Shown here one piece after another: positions 1-8,401 of a stretch of DNA of 34,433 bases. Position numbers and translations under genes: made by a program. The DNA is taken from contig SOHZ01000439.1 in NCBI GenBank assembly GCA_004377365.1, forward strand, positions 1 to 34,433, in the 5' to 3' direction. Source of the stretch: Anaerolineales bacterium. GTDB lineage: Bacteria; Chloroflexota; Anaerolineae; E26-bin7. The notes beneath the pieces are model-generated. The model was not told the origin of the DNA, did not search any database, and saw only the letters and a list, made by a program, of their open reading frames with translations. Numbering within the stretch: position 1 is the stretch's first letter; the number at the start of each line of letters is the position of its first letter.

Positions 1-873
1 GCGCTTCCGCGCGGGGCTGGTGCAGCCGAGGTAGGACAGGGACTGGTGGGAGTGCTGGCCCAGATGGTGGTCGAGGAGCTGGGGGTGGACTATGGCAAGG
101 TCGAAGTGATCCTGGGCGACACGGGCCAGTGCCTGGATGGAGGCGCCACCACCGCCTCCCGCCAGACCTACGTCACTGGCAACGCCGTCCGTTACGCCGC
201 CCGTCAGGTGCGCCAGGCCCTGGCCGGTGCGGTCGCCGAGGAACTGGACGCTGCCCCCGGCACTTTGGTTTTCCGGGAAGAAAGAATCTCCCGGCCCGAC
301 GGGCGTTCCGTCTCCCTGGGGGAAGCCATCACCTTGGCTAGACGAGAGGGCCGCTCCCTGGATGCCTCGTATGTCTACACCCCTCCCAAGACCGTGCCCC
401 TGGAGGAAGCAGGCGACAAGCACTTCGCCTATGGCTATGCGGCCCAGGCTGCCCAGGTAGAAGTAGACGTAACGACCGGAGAGGTGAAGGTGCTGAAAGT
501 CATCGCTGCCCACGACGTGGGCCGGGCTATCAACCCGATGGCCGTGGAGGGTCAGCTAGAAGGCGGGGTGATGATGGGCCTGGGGTACGCCCTGACCGAA
601 GAGTTCAAAGTGGAGGAGGGTCGGGTGCTTTCCGATTCCTTCGCCAAATACAAAGTACCCCGCATCCGCCAGCTCCCGGAGATCGTGCCCATCATCGTCG
701 AGCACGAGACGGCTGACGGTCCCTATGGGGCCAAAGGGGTGGGGGAGATCACTTCCATACCCACCACGGCGGCCATCACCAACGCTATCTACGCCGCCTG
801 TGGAGCGCGGGTCTTCTCCCTGCCAGCCACGCCGACCAGGATACTGGCAGCTCTGGCAAAGGGAAACGTTTAG
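1..873 (+). CDS. Molybdenum hydroxylase (xanthine dehydrogenase family) large subunit, 3' part
   Basis: This is the C-terminal part of a molybdopterin-cytosine-dinucleotide-binding subunit; the reading frame is open to the first base of the window, so the 5' end lies outside. About 290 residues are visible. The fragment opens with GAAEVGQG, the glycine-rich EVGQG segment that contacts the cofactor. It then has the VEVDVTTGEVKVLK strand typical of the family, and GAKGVGE about 41 residues before the stop. In this family the Glu of GVGE is the catalytic base that activates the molybdenum ligand. The protein would hydroxylate a heterocycle or aldehyde together with FAD and 2Fe-2S partners. The substrate cannot be told from this fragment. 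A second, complete large subunit lies at 2356-4587, so two related enzymes or two alternative large subunits are encoded here. Confidence 0.93.
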   Translation, partial: ALPRGAGAAEVGQGLVGVLAQMVVEELGVDYGKVEVILGDTGQCLDGGATTASRQTYVTGNAVRYAARQVRQALAGAVAEELDAAPGTLVFREERISRPDGRSVSLGEAITLARREGRSLDASYVYTPPKTVPLEEAGDKHFAYGYAAQAAQVEVDVTTGEVKVLKVIAAHDVGRAINPMAVEGQLEGGVMMGLGYALTEEFKVEEGRVLSDSFAKYKVPRIRQLPEIVPIIVEHETADGPYGAKGVGEITSIPTTAAITNAIYAACGARVFSLPATPTRILAALAKGNV

Positions 874-921
874 GTTCAGTCCTGTTTGTCAAATAAGGGG
901 CCAGTTTCCCCGGTACCTCAC

Positions 922-950
922 TAGACAGCAGCCGTGATGTGTGGTAAAAT
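922..950 (+). promoter_or_regulatory. Putative sigma-70-type promoter of the molybdenum hydroxylase operon
   Basis: TAGACA at 922-927 and TAAAAT at 945-950 are separated by 17 bp, and TG two bases before the -10 box makes it an extended -10. It lies in the gap after the first large subunit and about 56 bp before the chosen start of the FAD subunit. This suggests that the second hydroxylase is transcribed separately. It is a prediction from consensus matching only. Confidence 0.5.
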
Positions 951-1006
951 CTGTTCGTTCCGTTTGGTACAACCCTAGACGCCCTGCAAGAAAGGATAGA
1001 ACAGAG

Positions 1007-1876
1007 ATGTGGCAAAAATACTTGTTTCCAGCCACGGTGCAGGAAGCACTACGGATGTTGACCGCTCACCCTGGTGAATCCCAGATCATAGCCGGCGGCA
1101 CCGATATGGTGTTGCAGAGCAAGCGCGGTCAGTGCCCCTCCACTGTGATCGTGGATATCACCCGCATCCCTGGCTTGGATTTCATCATCGAGCGCGATGG
1201 GTTCATCGCCATCGGCTGCCAGGCCACGCATGCTCAGGTGGGCCGCTCACCCCTTATCCGCAGGAAGGCAGAAGTGCTGGCGTTGGCCTGTGGGAGCGTG
1301 GGTGGGCCGGCGACGCGCAACGTGGGTACACTGGTGGGCAACGTCGTGAACGCGCTGCCTGCTGCCGATGGCGCAGTGGCCCTCTTTGCCTTGGATGCCA
1401 AGGTGGAAGTGACAGATGCGAACGGACAGCACTGGATGCCTATCGCCGAACTGTATGCCGGTGTGGGCCAGTGCGTGCTCGACCCATGCGCGCAGATGGT
1501 GACTGCCATTCGCTTCCCCCCGCTTGAACCTGGTCAGGCAAGCGCTTATCAGCGGCTGGCCAACCGCAAGGCGCTGGCTTTGCCCACCCTGGCCGTGGGC
1601 GCGGTGGTGGGGGTGAGGGATGGGGTGTGCGATGCGGTGCGCATCACGGTGGGGCCAGTAGCCCCGATCCCGTTCCGTGCGCGTGAGGCAGAGGCTGCGC
1701 TGATGGGGCAGCCACCGACGACGGAGGCCATTGCTCATGCGGCCGGGCTTGCTGAGCAGTCTGCCCAACCCCGCGATAGCCTGCTGCGCGGATCGCGCGA
1801 CTACCGCCAGACGATGGTGGGGGTGCTCGTGCGCCGCGCGCTCACGGAGGCTGTAGCGAAGGCAGAGGGGAGATAA
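1007..1876 (+). CDS. Molybdenum hydroxylase FAD-binding subunit (CoxM/XdhB-like)
   Basis: This is the medium, flavin-binding subunit that passes electrons from the 2Fe-2S subunit to the final acceptor. The 289-residue length is normal for stand-alone FAD subunits. AGGTD at about residues 29-33 and NVGTLVGN at about 105-112 are the two FAD-contacting segments; the second is followed by the usual ALPAADG. The C-terminal part matches the CO-dehydrogenase flavoprotein C-terminal domain. The frame is open further up to 941, but ATG 1007 is chosen: it gives the family N-terminus MWQKYLFPATVQEAL and has an AAAGGA ribosome site at 991-996. The gene ends 2 bp before the 2Fe-2S subunit, consistent with one operon. 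Confidence 0.92.
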   Translation: MWQKYLFPATVQEALRMLTAHPGESQIIAGGTDMVLQSKRGQCPSTVIVDITRIPGLDFIIERDGFIAIGCQATHAQVGRSPLIRRKAEVLALACGSVGGPATRNVGTLVGNVVNALPAADGAVALFALDAKVEVTDANGQHWMPIAELYAGVGQCVLDPCAQMVTAIRFPPLEPGQASAYQRLANRKALALPTLAVGAVVGVRDGVCDAVRITVGPVAPIPFRAREAEAALMGQPPTTEAIAHAAGLAEQSAQPRDSLLRGSRDYRQTMVGVLVRRALTEAVAKAEGR

Positions 1877-1878
1877 AA

Positions 1879-2352
1879 ATGCCGACATTGGAAATGACCT
1901 TGAACGGCAAACCGGTTTCGGTAGAGATCGAGCCTGGTGACCTGCTGGCCGACGTGCTCCGCGACGAGCTGGGCCTCATCGGCACCAAGATCGCCTGCGG
2001 CGAGGGAGAGTGCGGTGCGTGCACCGTGCTGGTAGACGGGGTGAGGGTGACTTCGTGCATCTACCCGGCGATGAAGGTCCACGGACGTCAGGTGCTCACC
2101 ATCGAAGGGCTGTCTGAGGGTAGGGAGCTTCATCCAATCCAGGCGGCATTCGCTGCCCACGCGGCGGCCCAGTGCGGCTACTGCACACCGGGGTTCATCA
2201 TGACTGCCAAGGCGCTCCTGGACGAGAATCCCAACCCCACCCGCGAGGAGATTAAGCAGGCGATTTCAGGCAATCTATGCCGCTGCACGGGGTATTATCA
2301 GATTGTGGATGCCATTGAGGATGCGGCGCAGCGGATGCGAGGGGAGGGTTAA
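1879..2352 (+). CDS. Molybdenum hydroxylase 2Fe-2S subunit (CoxS/XdhC-like)
   Basis: This is the small iron-sulfur subunit, 157 residues. The N-terminal plant-type ferredoxin cluster is bound by Cys40, Cys45, Cys48 and Cys60 (CGEGECGAC and then a later Cys). The C-terminal helical domain binds the second cluster through Cys99, Cys102, Cys134 and Cys136 (CGYC and CRC). All eight ligands are present, so the subunit should be functional. It shuttles electrons from molybdenum to FAD. It begins 2 bp after the FAD subunit and ends 3 bp before the large subunit, so the three genes are almost certainly co-translated. Confidence 0.96.
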   Translation: MPTLEMTLNGKPVSVEIEPGDLLADVLRDELGLIGTKIACGEGECGACTVLVDGVRVTSCIYPAMKVHGRQVLTIEGLSEGRELHPIQAAFAAHAAAQCGYCTPGFIMTAKALLDENPNPTREEIKQAISGNLCRCTGYYQIVDAIEDAAQRMRGEG

Positions 2353-2355
2353 CTG

Positions 2356-4587
2356 ATGAGGCAGAAAACCGTTGGCGAGGGCGTGCAACGCCTGGATATT
2401 CATCAGAAGGTGCAAGGCGCGCGCAAATACCCTCAGGATTTCAACATGGAGGGCCAGCTCTACGCCAGGGTAGTGTGGAGCGCGCATCCGCACGCCATTG
2501 TGAAAAAGATTGACATCGCCGCCGCTGAGGCTATGCCCGGCGTGGTGAAAGTGCTCACCTACAGAGACGTGCCGGTCAACGAGTACGGTATCAACATCCC
2601 CGACCAACACGTGTTGGCCCCGGAAGGCGGCAAGGTGCGTTGGGTGGGTGACCGCATCGCCATCGTCGTGGCCGAGACCCGGGCCCAGGCCGAGCGCGCA
2701 GCCGGGCTGGTGCAGGTCGAATACGAGCCCCTGCCGGTGGTTACAGATCCGCGCCAGGCGATGCAGCCCGGTGCCCCGCTGGTGCACGAGGATCGCGAGA
2801 GCAACATTCTTCATCACATCCCCATTCGTAGGGGGGATGTGGCACAGGGCTTTGCCCAGGCCGACGTGATCGTGGAGAGTTATTACACCACGCACTACGT
2901 CGAACACGCCTATATGCAGCCCGACGCCGCTCTGGGCTACATAGACGACCAGGGTCGGGTGACGGTGATCTCCTCCTGCCAGTGGCCCCACGACGACCTG
3001 CATCAGATTGCCCACATGCTCGATCTGCCAGAGGATCAACTGCGCGAGATAGTGCCCTCTGTAGGCGGGGCCTTCGGTGGACGGGAGGATATGTACATCC
3101 AACATCTGGCCGTGCTGTGCGCCTTTGTCCTGCGCCGCCCGGTGAAGATCACATTCGACCGTGAGGAGGTCACCCAACGTACGGGCAAACGCCATCCGTT
3201 CTACATGCGACACCGGACCGGCGCTACCCGCGATGGACGGCTCGTCGCTGCCGAGGTAGAGCTTATCAGCGATGCCGGTGCCTATGCCTCTACCAGCATC
3301 CCGGTTTTGAACAACGCCGCCACTTTCGCCGTCGGACCGTACAAGGTGCCTAATGCCTGCATTGACGCTTACACCGTATATACCAATAACGCGGTGACGA
3401 TGGCCATGCGTGGCTTTGGGGCAACCCAGCCACCAATGGGGTACGAATCCCAGATGGACAAGCTGGCCGAGGCGTTGAACATGGATCCAGTGGAGTTGCG
3501 CATGAAGAACCTGCTGGAGCCGGGTGCCCTCGCCGTCACAGGGAATGTGATGACCGAAGAGACCGGGGTCAAGGAGACGCTGCGCCAAGCTGCGCTGGCT
3601 GCCGGATGGCAGCAGGAGGGTGAGCGCTGGATCAAGCCCGAAATCGGAGCGCCATCTGCGCCCTACAAACGACGTGGAATCGGGGTGGCGGTGGCCTACA
3701 AGAACGTGGGCTACAGCCTGGGCTTTGACGACAAATCGAGCGCCCATGTAGCGCTGACGCTGGCCGAATCCGGCGAGATCGCGCGGGTGCTGGTCAAGAT
3801 CGCCTCCATCGAGGTGGGGCAGGGGGTGCTGACGGCACTGGCCCAAATCGCTGCGGATACCCTGGGCGTGGACTTGAGCAAAGTACGGATGGCGTATCTG
3901 GATACGGCCAATGTGCCTGATGCCGGCTCCAGCTCTGCCTCGCGGCACGTGTTCGTGTCCGGCAATGCGGTGCACCGGGCGTGTCAAGTGGCGCGGGAGA
4001 AGTGGGAGGCTGTCTTGCGTGCGGAAACTGGCGAGACCCACGTCGAGGCGGAGTACACTTTCCGGGGACGCGGCGTGCGCGCCACCACACCGTTTGCTCC
4101 CGAGACCGGCCAGTGTGAACCACACATCAGTTACAGCTATGGCACGCAAATTGCGTTCGTTGAAGTGGATACTGAAACCGGCGAGACGGACATTCTCAAT
4201 TTCTGGACTGCTGCCGACGCAGGCAAAGTGGTCAACCCGGTGATGTACTTTGGCCAGCAGGCGGGCGGGGTGCACATGGGCGTGGGCTACGCCCTCACCG
4301 AGCACTACATCCAACAGGATGGCCGTCCGCGCACCCGCCGCTTCAGCGAGTACCACATCCCCACCGTGCTGGATATGCCGCGCCAGTTCGAGTCTATCGC
4401 CGTGGAGAGCGCGCCCGACCCCAACGGCCCCTTTGGCGCCACTGGCCTGGGCGAGACGCCCACTCTGCCCACTGCACCAGCCATCACCAACGCCATTCAT
4501 GATGCGGTCGGGGTGTGGATTGACGACTTGCCGGCCAACGCCGAGCGCGTGTGGCGCGCGCTGCAGGGACATACAGCGGAGAAATAA
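2356..4587 (+). CDS. Molybdenum hydroxylase molybdopterin-binding large subunit
   Basis: This is a full-length catalytic subunit of 743 residues with an N-terminal a/b hammerhead domain (about 15-125) followed by the two molybdopterin domains. Recognisable segments are VGGAFGGRED (about 236-245), MRGFG (about 349-353), EVGQG (about 486) and the catalytic GLGE (about 697-700). The start ATG is preceded by GGGGAGGG, which overlaps the end of the 2Fe-2S gene. The family oxidises purines, aldehydes, nicotinate or aromatic CoA esters; nothing here fixes the substrate. The MRGFG position often reads YRGFG in xanthine dehydrogenases, so xanthine should not be assumed. An open frame of 765 codons on the opposite strand is a GC-driven shadow. 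Confidence 0.94.
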   Translation: MRQKTVGEGVQRLDIHQKVQGARKYPQDFNMEGQLYARVVWSAHPHAIVKKIDIAAAEAMPGVVKVLTYRDVPVNEYGINIPDQHVLAPEGGKVRWVGDRIAIVVAETRAQAERAAGLVQVEYEPLPVVTDPRQAMQPGAPLVHEDRESNILHHIPIRRGDVAQGFAQADVIVESYYTTHYVEHAYMQPDAALGYIDDQGRVTVISSCQWPHDDLHQIAHMLDLPEDQLREIVPSVGGAFGGREDMYIQHLAVLCAFVLRRPVKITFDREEVTQRTGKRHPFYMRHRTGATRDGRLVAAEVELISDAGAYASTSIPVLNNAATFAVGPYKVPNACIDAYTVYTNNAVTMAMRGFGATQPPMGYESQMDKLAEALNMDPVELRMKNLLEPGALAVTGNVMTEETGVKETLRQAALAAGWQQEGERWIKPEIGAPSAPYKRRGIGVAVAYKNVGYSLGFDDKSSAHVALTLAESGEIARVLVKIASIEVGQGVLTALAQIAADTLGVDLSKVRMAYLDTANVPDAGSSSASRHVFVSGNAVHRACQVAREKWEAVLRAETGETHVEAEYTFRGRGVRATTPFAPETGQCEPHISYSYGTQIAFVEVDTETGETDILNFWTAADAGKVVNPVMYFGQQAGGVHMGVGYALTEHYIQQDGRPRTRRFSEYHIPTVLDMPRQFESIAVESAPDPNGPFGATGLGETPTLPTAPAITNAIHDAVGVWIDDLPANAERVWRALQGHTAEK

Positions 4588-4650
4588 AATCGGCTATGCT
4601 GCGTCTGGACGTCCCCGGCCGATGATGGCGTCCACCACATCCGGCAATCC

Positions 4651-4704
4651 AAAAAAGGGGTGTCTGGCACCAGGTAGATAGTATGCCGCAACACCCCCTT
4701 TTCA
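4651..4704. terminator. Possible bidirectional terminator between convergent operons
   Basis: AAAAGGGGTGT at 4653-4663 faces ACACCCCCTTTTC at 4691-4703, with a small inner CTGG/CCAG stem. A-rich and T-rich flanks on both sides would suit termination in both directions. The site lies between the plus-strand hydroxylase operon and the minus-strand flotillin gene, where a shared terminator is expected. Confidence 0.5.
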
Positions 4705-4724
4705 TTGCACTGAGGAGTCTGTGT

Positions 4725-6188
4725 TCACTCCCCCTTATCTTTCTCCTCTTTTTCTCTTTTCCCCTTACTGGCCCCCTTGACCACAGGCAGATCGCTGATG
4801 GTCTCCACCAGGTCCACGCCAGTCAGGGCCTCGACGATGGCTGGTACCTGAGCGATGATGCTGGCCACGTCCTGGGTGACCCTGGAGGCCCCGGCCCCAC
4901 CATCACCACCAGTGTTAATGATCACGATGCGCTCGGTCTTGGCCAGGGGCTCGGCGATGGCGGCTGCCACCTTGGGCAGACTGTCAATCAACTGCTGGAT
5001 GATGGCTGCCTGGTTGTACTGCTGCCAGGCTTCGGCCTTTTTGCTCATCGCCTCGGCCTCGGCGAACCCCTGCTGGCGGATGACCTCGGCCTGAGCCAAT
5101 CCTCTGGCCTGGGTAGCGTCGGCCTCAGCCTGGCCCACTGCCCGGATGGCCTCAGCCTGACCAGACGCCTCAATCTCGGTCTGATATTTCTTGGCCTTCG
5201 CCAGGGTCTGGATGCGAGCCTGTTCGGCCTCGGCCGGCTTGCGCACCGTGGCCTCCAGTTCTTTCTCCTTGCGCAGCACCTCTTGTTCCTGGACCTCGAT
5301 CTGCTTCTTTTTAGAAACTACCTCGATCTGCACTTCCTCGCCCTTGACCTGCTGGTTGGTGATGTTCTGCTGCAAAGTGTAAGCTAATTCAGCTTCAGCC
5401 TGGCGGCGGTTGGTCTCGGCGTCGTAGGCTGCCTTCTGTATCTTGTAATCCTTGTCCGCCTCGGCGATCTTGGTCTCAGCCTGGAATTTGGCTGTCTGCC
5501 CTTCCTGATTAGCCTCGGCTGATTTGATGGTCGCATCACGGGCGGCCATAGCCTGGCCGATCGTTGCGTCGCGCTTCACATTGGCGATGTCGGTCTGTCC
5601 CAGCGCTTCCAGGTAGCCCTGGTCATCGCGGATGTCCTTGACCACAAAACTATCAATGCGCAACCCCATGTTGGCCATGTCACTGGCCGAAACCCCTTGC
5701 ACCTCCTGGGCAAAGGCATCCCGGTCACGGTAGATTTCCTCGTAGGTCAACATCCCCACGATGGCCCGCAGGTGCCCGGCCAGGGTCTCGTGGGCCACGT
5801 TCATGATCTCCTCAGTGGTCTTGTTGAGGAATCGCTCTGCTGCAGTGTTGATGGATACCTCATCGCTGCCAACCTTGATCTGAGCTACCCCATCCACCGT
5901 GACCATCACCCCCTGCTTAGTGGGCACACTCTGGGTGACCACGTCAATGGTCATGAGCTCCAGAGAAAGGGCATCTACTCGCTCGATGACCGGCCAGATA
6001 AAGGTGCCACCGCCGGTGACCACGCGCACACTGGGCCTCCCTGGACCGCGTCTCCGCCCGGAGATGACCAGCACCTGGTTGGGGCCCACTTTCTTGTAGC
6101 GACTGGCGTACACGAAAGCCAGCACCAACAGCACGAAGAACAGCCCAAAAATAGCAATCGCGACAATGCCCCCAACGAACCCTGTCAT
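4725..6188 (-). CDS. floT: Flotillin family protein (SPFH domain)
   Basis: This is a 487-residue membrane scaffold protein. One hydrophobic segment at residues 4-28 anchors it, an SPFH/band-7 domain follows (about 30-205), then a long Ala/Glu/Gln-rich coiled coil with many QAEA-type repeats (about 205-390). The conserved flotillin tail comes next and the protein ends in a charged Lys/Glu stretch. Flotillins organise membrane microdomains and influence fluidity, secretion and signalling complexes. The start is secured by AAGGAGG (6194-6200 on the other strand) five bases upstream. The NfeD/YuaF-like gene lies just upstream on the same strand, the arrangement of the Bacillus yuaF-yuaG operon, which supports the assignment. 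Confidence 0.95.
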   Translation of the reverse strand: MTGFVGGIVAIAIFGLFFVLLVLAFVYASRYKKVGPNQVLVISGRRRGPGRPSVRVVTGGGTFIWPVIERVDALSLELMTIDVVTQSVPTKQGVMVTVDGVAQIKVGSDEVSINTAAERFLNKTTEEIMNVAHETLAGHLRAIVGMLTYEEIYRDRDAFAQEVQGVSASDMANMGLRIDSFVVKDIRDDQGYLEALGQTDIANVKRDATIGQAMAARDATIKSAEANQEGQTAKFQAETKIAEADKDYKIQKAAYDAETNRRQAEAELAYTLQQNITNQQVKGEEVQIEVVSKKKQIEVQEQEVLRKEKELEATVRKPAEAEQARIQTLAKAKKYQTEIEASGQAEAIRAVGQAEADATQARGLAQAEVIRQQGFAEAEAMSKKAEAWQQYNQAAIIQQLIDSLPKVAAAIAEPLAKTERIVIINTGGDGGAGASRVTQDVASIIAQVPAIVEALTGVDLVETISDLPVVKGASKGKREKEEKDKGE

Positions 6189-6248
6189 TTCTGCCTCCTT
6201 GTCTTTTTAAAATTCGTAGCGGATGCTTATGAAAACACTGTGCCTGTG

Positions 6249-6299
6249 GCTCCCGCCGGATGGCCTGTGGCGCAACAGTGCCGCAGATCCGGCAGGAGC
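6249..6299. repeat. Dispersed GC-rich palindromic element, copy 1
   Basis: The arms GCTCCCGCCGGAT (6249-6261) and ATCCGGCAGGAGC (6287-6299) pair with one mismatch. The loop holds GCCTGTGGCGCAACAGTG, which resembles the core of the copies near 18.9 kb and 23.2 kb. It lies in the 136-bp gap between the NfeD-like gene and flotillin, so it would be transcribed within that operon. Confidence 0.6.
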
Positions 6300-6324
6300 G
6301 TTAGAGGAGGCGATAGCCTGAACC

Positions 6325-6981
6325 TCAAGCTTCGCCTGTAGCTCCAGAATCTTGCTGAGGGTGAACCACTGCTACCGTTCCCGTGAAGTTTTGGATGGAG
6401 ACAAAGGTGCCTTTAGGAACAGGCACCCTACCGGCGGAGCGAGCCGAGAAGGTGACGCGTCTCCCTTGGGCCACAAAAGCGACCTGGCCTACACCGTCGG
6501 CCGAGATGGGGGTGATGACCTCCGCGGTGAGGCCGATGATATCCCGGGCCGTGACTTCGCTGGAGCCCTGAGGAGCGATGAGGAAGTAGCCGAAAGCAAA
6601 GTGAGCAATAATGGCCACCACCAATCCGCCGCCGCTGGCCCACAGCAAGCTGAACCTGTCAGAGACATTGAACAGAAAGACGGCGAGAAGGCCGAAAGCC
6701 CCGAAAGCAGTGACGAAACTGGCGATGGTAACGGGACTGAGGGAGGGCACACCCACATCGCCGTGATCAAAAGAAGGAGCGTGGTCGAAATCAACGTGAA
6801 CGGGTACCTCTGGCAGATGATGCCCGCCGATATCTATATCACCAATATCAATGTCGAGACCGGGCACATCAATCTCGTGCAGGCCACCTGTGATGAGTAT
6901 AATCACGGCATAAATGATCCCTATCCCCAACAGCGCAAAATAGATACAATTCAACGTGCTAAAGCCAACCAGTTCGCCCAT
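6325..6981 (-). CDS. NfeD/YuaF-like membrane protein
   Basis: This 218-residue partner of flotillin has three membrane segments (about 11-32, 84-106 and 112-136) and a C-terminal OB-fold-like NfeD domain (about 148-208). Between the first two membrane segments is an unusual loop, residues 35-80, with six His and nine Asp in repeating GLDIDIGDID-like units. This could bind metal, but that is only a suggestion. AGGAGGTGAACC directly before the ATG fixes the start. The gene precedes flotillin by 136 bp, as yuaF precedes yuaG in Bacillus, where the two act together at membrane microdomains. A strong promoter match lies 52 bp upstream. Confidence 0.88.
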   Translation of the reverse strand: MGELVGFSTLNCIYFALLGIGIIYAVIILITGGLHEIDVPGLDIDIGDIDIGGHHLPEVPVHVDFDHAPSFDHGDVGVPSLSPVTIASFVTAFGAFGLLAVFLFNVSDRFSLLWASGGGLVVAIIAHFAFGYFLIAPQGSSEVTARDIIGLTAEVITPISADGVGQVAFVAQGRRVTFSARSAGRVPVPKGTFVSIQNFTGTVAVVHPQQDSGATGEA

Positions 6982-7032
6982 GGTTCACCTCCTCTCACAG
7001 GCCGACGAGCGCCGAATCGGTCCTTTCACCCT

Positions 7033-7061
7033 ATTATACCATTATTATCGCCAAGATTCAA
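7033..7061 (-). promoter_or_regulatory. Putative promoter of the nfeD-flotillin operon
   Basis: On the minus strand TTGAAT (7056-7061) and a perfect TATAAT (7033-7038) are 17 bp apart, and TGG before the -10 gives an extended -10. It points into the NfeD-like gene that starts at 6981. This is one of the two best promoter matches seen in the window. Confidence 0.65.
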
Positions 7062-7090
7062 TAAAGAGATTGACAGGGGGTGTATTTCAG

Positions 7091-7303
7091 CTTGGGGGCA
7101 AGCGGCAGTTAAAGCTGTACCAACGGCGAGCACGAAGCCGATCCCTCGGGCTGCGCTGAGGACAGGCCCTTCGACCAGGCTCAGGACAGGCCCTTCGACC
7201 AGGCTCAGGACAGGCCCTTCGACCAGGCTCAGGACAGGCCCTGTGTGGACTGCGGCCTTGTTGTTGCTGTGACTTCCAATCGCCAGGCAGATTCGCCCCC
7301 AAG
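7091..7303. repeat. Inverted-repeat-bounded element containing a tandem array
   Basis: CTTGGGGGC at 7091-7099 is matched by GCCCCCAAG at 7295-7303, bounding 213 bp that carry the 24-bp tandem repeat and no gene. It abuts the von Willebrand A-domain remnant, so it may be a small non-autonomous mobile element that helped break that gene. The arms are only 9 bp, so chance cannot be excluded. Confidence 0.4.
7159..7242. repeat. 24-bp tandem repeat, 3.5 copies
   Basis: The unit AGGACAGGCCCTTCGACCAG plus GCTC is repeated exactly at 7159-7182, 7183-7206 and 7207-7230, with a half copy at 7231-7242. Single or diverged copies occur elsewhere in the window, near 10343-10415, 19209-19236, 21083-21103 and 26526-26551, so the unit is a dispersed repeat that has amplified here. 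There are no spacers, so it is not a CRISPR. Confidence 0.9.
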
Positions 7304-7310
7304 TTGATTG

Positions 7311-7508
7311 AAAGTGGAGGGGGTCAATCTTTTCATTGACCAGATGAACCCGGATGACCAGATCGTCGTCGTGCCCTTCAACGATAGGATCATCGAGCTA
7401 CAGCCGGCGGGGGCGGTTGGGGAGGTGGAGGAATCCTTGAAATATATCTCGCTATCTCTTCATACTTCTAGGCTTTCAGCGGAAGAATGCTTTGCCAGAC
7501 CCACCTAG
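7311..7508 (+). pseudogene. Remnant of a von Willebrand factor A-domain protein
   Basis: About 45 residues in this frame read like the middle of a VWA domain (FIDQMNPDDQIVVVPFNDR and then LQPAGAVGEVEESLK). The MIDAS-bearing start of the domain and everything after the second strand are missing. Upstream the frame runs into the repeat element at 7091-7303, and downstream the similarity stops before 7460. It is the only plus-strand coding trace in the region and is best read as a fragment left by rearrangement. Confidence 0.6.
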
Positions 7509-8401
7509 CGCAGGAAGCCAGTTGATTGCTGTGCTAACGCGATGGCTCCCTTCACACCTGCACGGTCGCCTAATCCTGGAGGGACGATGTATTCATCTAA
7601 GTGCTCTAGAATTGTTGGGGTCTTCAGGTAATCATTTAGCAACTGCTGCACTCTGTCCCTTATCAATGGGAATAAATGAGCTTGCTGCATCACTCCACCG
7701 CCAAGTATGATCCGTTGGGGAGACAAAATACAAATCAAGTTCACGAGGCCCAGAGCCAAGTAGTTGGCTTCCAGTTCCCAAACGGGGTGGTCGAGAGGCA
7801 GCGTTTCAGCTCGCTGCCCCCAGCGAGCTTCCAGAGCTGGCCCGGCAGCCAAACCCTCAAGACAGTCGCCATGAAACGGACATGACCCAGCAAAGGGGTC
7901 TTGGTCCAGGTCGTGCGGGATGCGTATATGGCCCATCTCTGGATGGATTAAGCCGTGCATGAGTTTTCCATTGACCAGGCCGCCGCCACCAAGGCCGGTT
8001 CCGATAGTCAAGTAAACAAAAGTATCAAGCCCTTGGGCGGCACCCCATCGGTATTCGCCCAAAGCAGCGCCATTGACATCTGTATCAAAGCCCACTGGTA
8101 TATCAAAGGCCCGGCGAATTCGGCCGACAACCTCGACATTAGCCCATCCAGGCTTTGGCGTAGTGGTGATATAGCCAAAGGTAGGCGAAGTAGGCCTCAG
8201 ATCAACTGGGCCAAATGAGCTAATGCCAATAGCTGCCGGTGGCTCGCTCTGCTGCTGTTGAAAGAACTCAATAGCTCGCCCAATGGTGTGCTCTGGTGTG
8301 CTTGTCGGAAAGCCAGTCTCTGCCAAAAGCTCACCATCATCCCCAGCTATCGCACAAACGAATTTTGTGCCTCCTGCTTCAATCCCTCCCCAAAGCGGCA
8401 T
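7505..8401 (-). CDS. ROK family sugar kinase, fructokinase-like
   Basis: This 298-residue cytoplasmic kinase probably phosphorylates fructose or another hexose with ATP. The N-terminal phosphate loop [10 protein letters not shown] (5-14) and the second ATP motif [10 protein letters not shown] (131-140) are intact. The zinc-binding ROK signature is complete: His158 in MGH, then Cys174, His177 and Cys180 in [20 protein letters not shown] (107-116) carries the usual catalytic Asp region. The CPFHGxCLEG form of the zinc site is typical of the ScrK/YdhR fructokinase group rather than glucokinases or NagC regulators. No DNA-binding domain is present, so it is an enzyme. It stands alone between decayed sequences. 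Confidence 0.9.
   Translation of the reverse strand: MPLWGGIEAGGTKFVCAIAGDDGELLAETGFPTSTPEHTIGRAIEFFQQQQSEPPAAIGISSFGPVDLRPTSPTFGYITTTPKPGWANVEVVGRIRRAFDIPVGFDTDVNGAALGEYRWGAAQGLDTFVYLTIGTGLGGGGLVNGKLMHGLIHPEMGHIRIPHDLDQDPFAGSCPFHGDCLEGLAAGPALEARWGQRAETLPLDHPVWELEANYLALGLVNLICILSPQRIILGGGVMQQAHLFPLIRDRVQQLLNDYLKTPTILEHLDEYIVPPGLGDRAGVKGAIALAQQSTGFLR

Noticed and set aside
2275-4572. 765-codon open frame antisense to the molybdenum hydroxylase large subunit
   Set aside because: It is the reverse shadow of a GC-rich gene with clear family motifs on the plus strand; the translation is His/Gly-rich without domains.
7159-7242. Possible CRISPR array
   Set aside because: The 24-bp units are directly adjacent with no spacers and the unit also occurs singly elsewhere.
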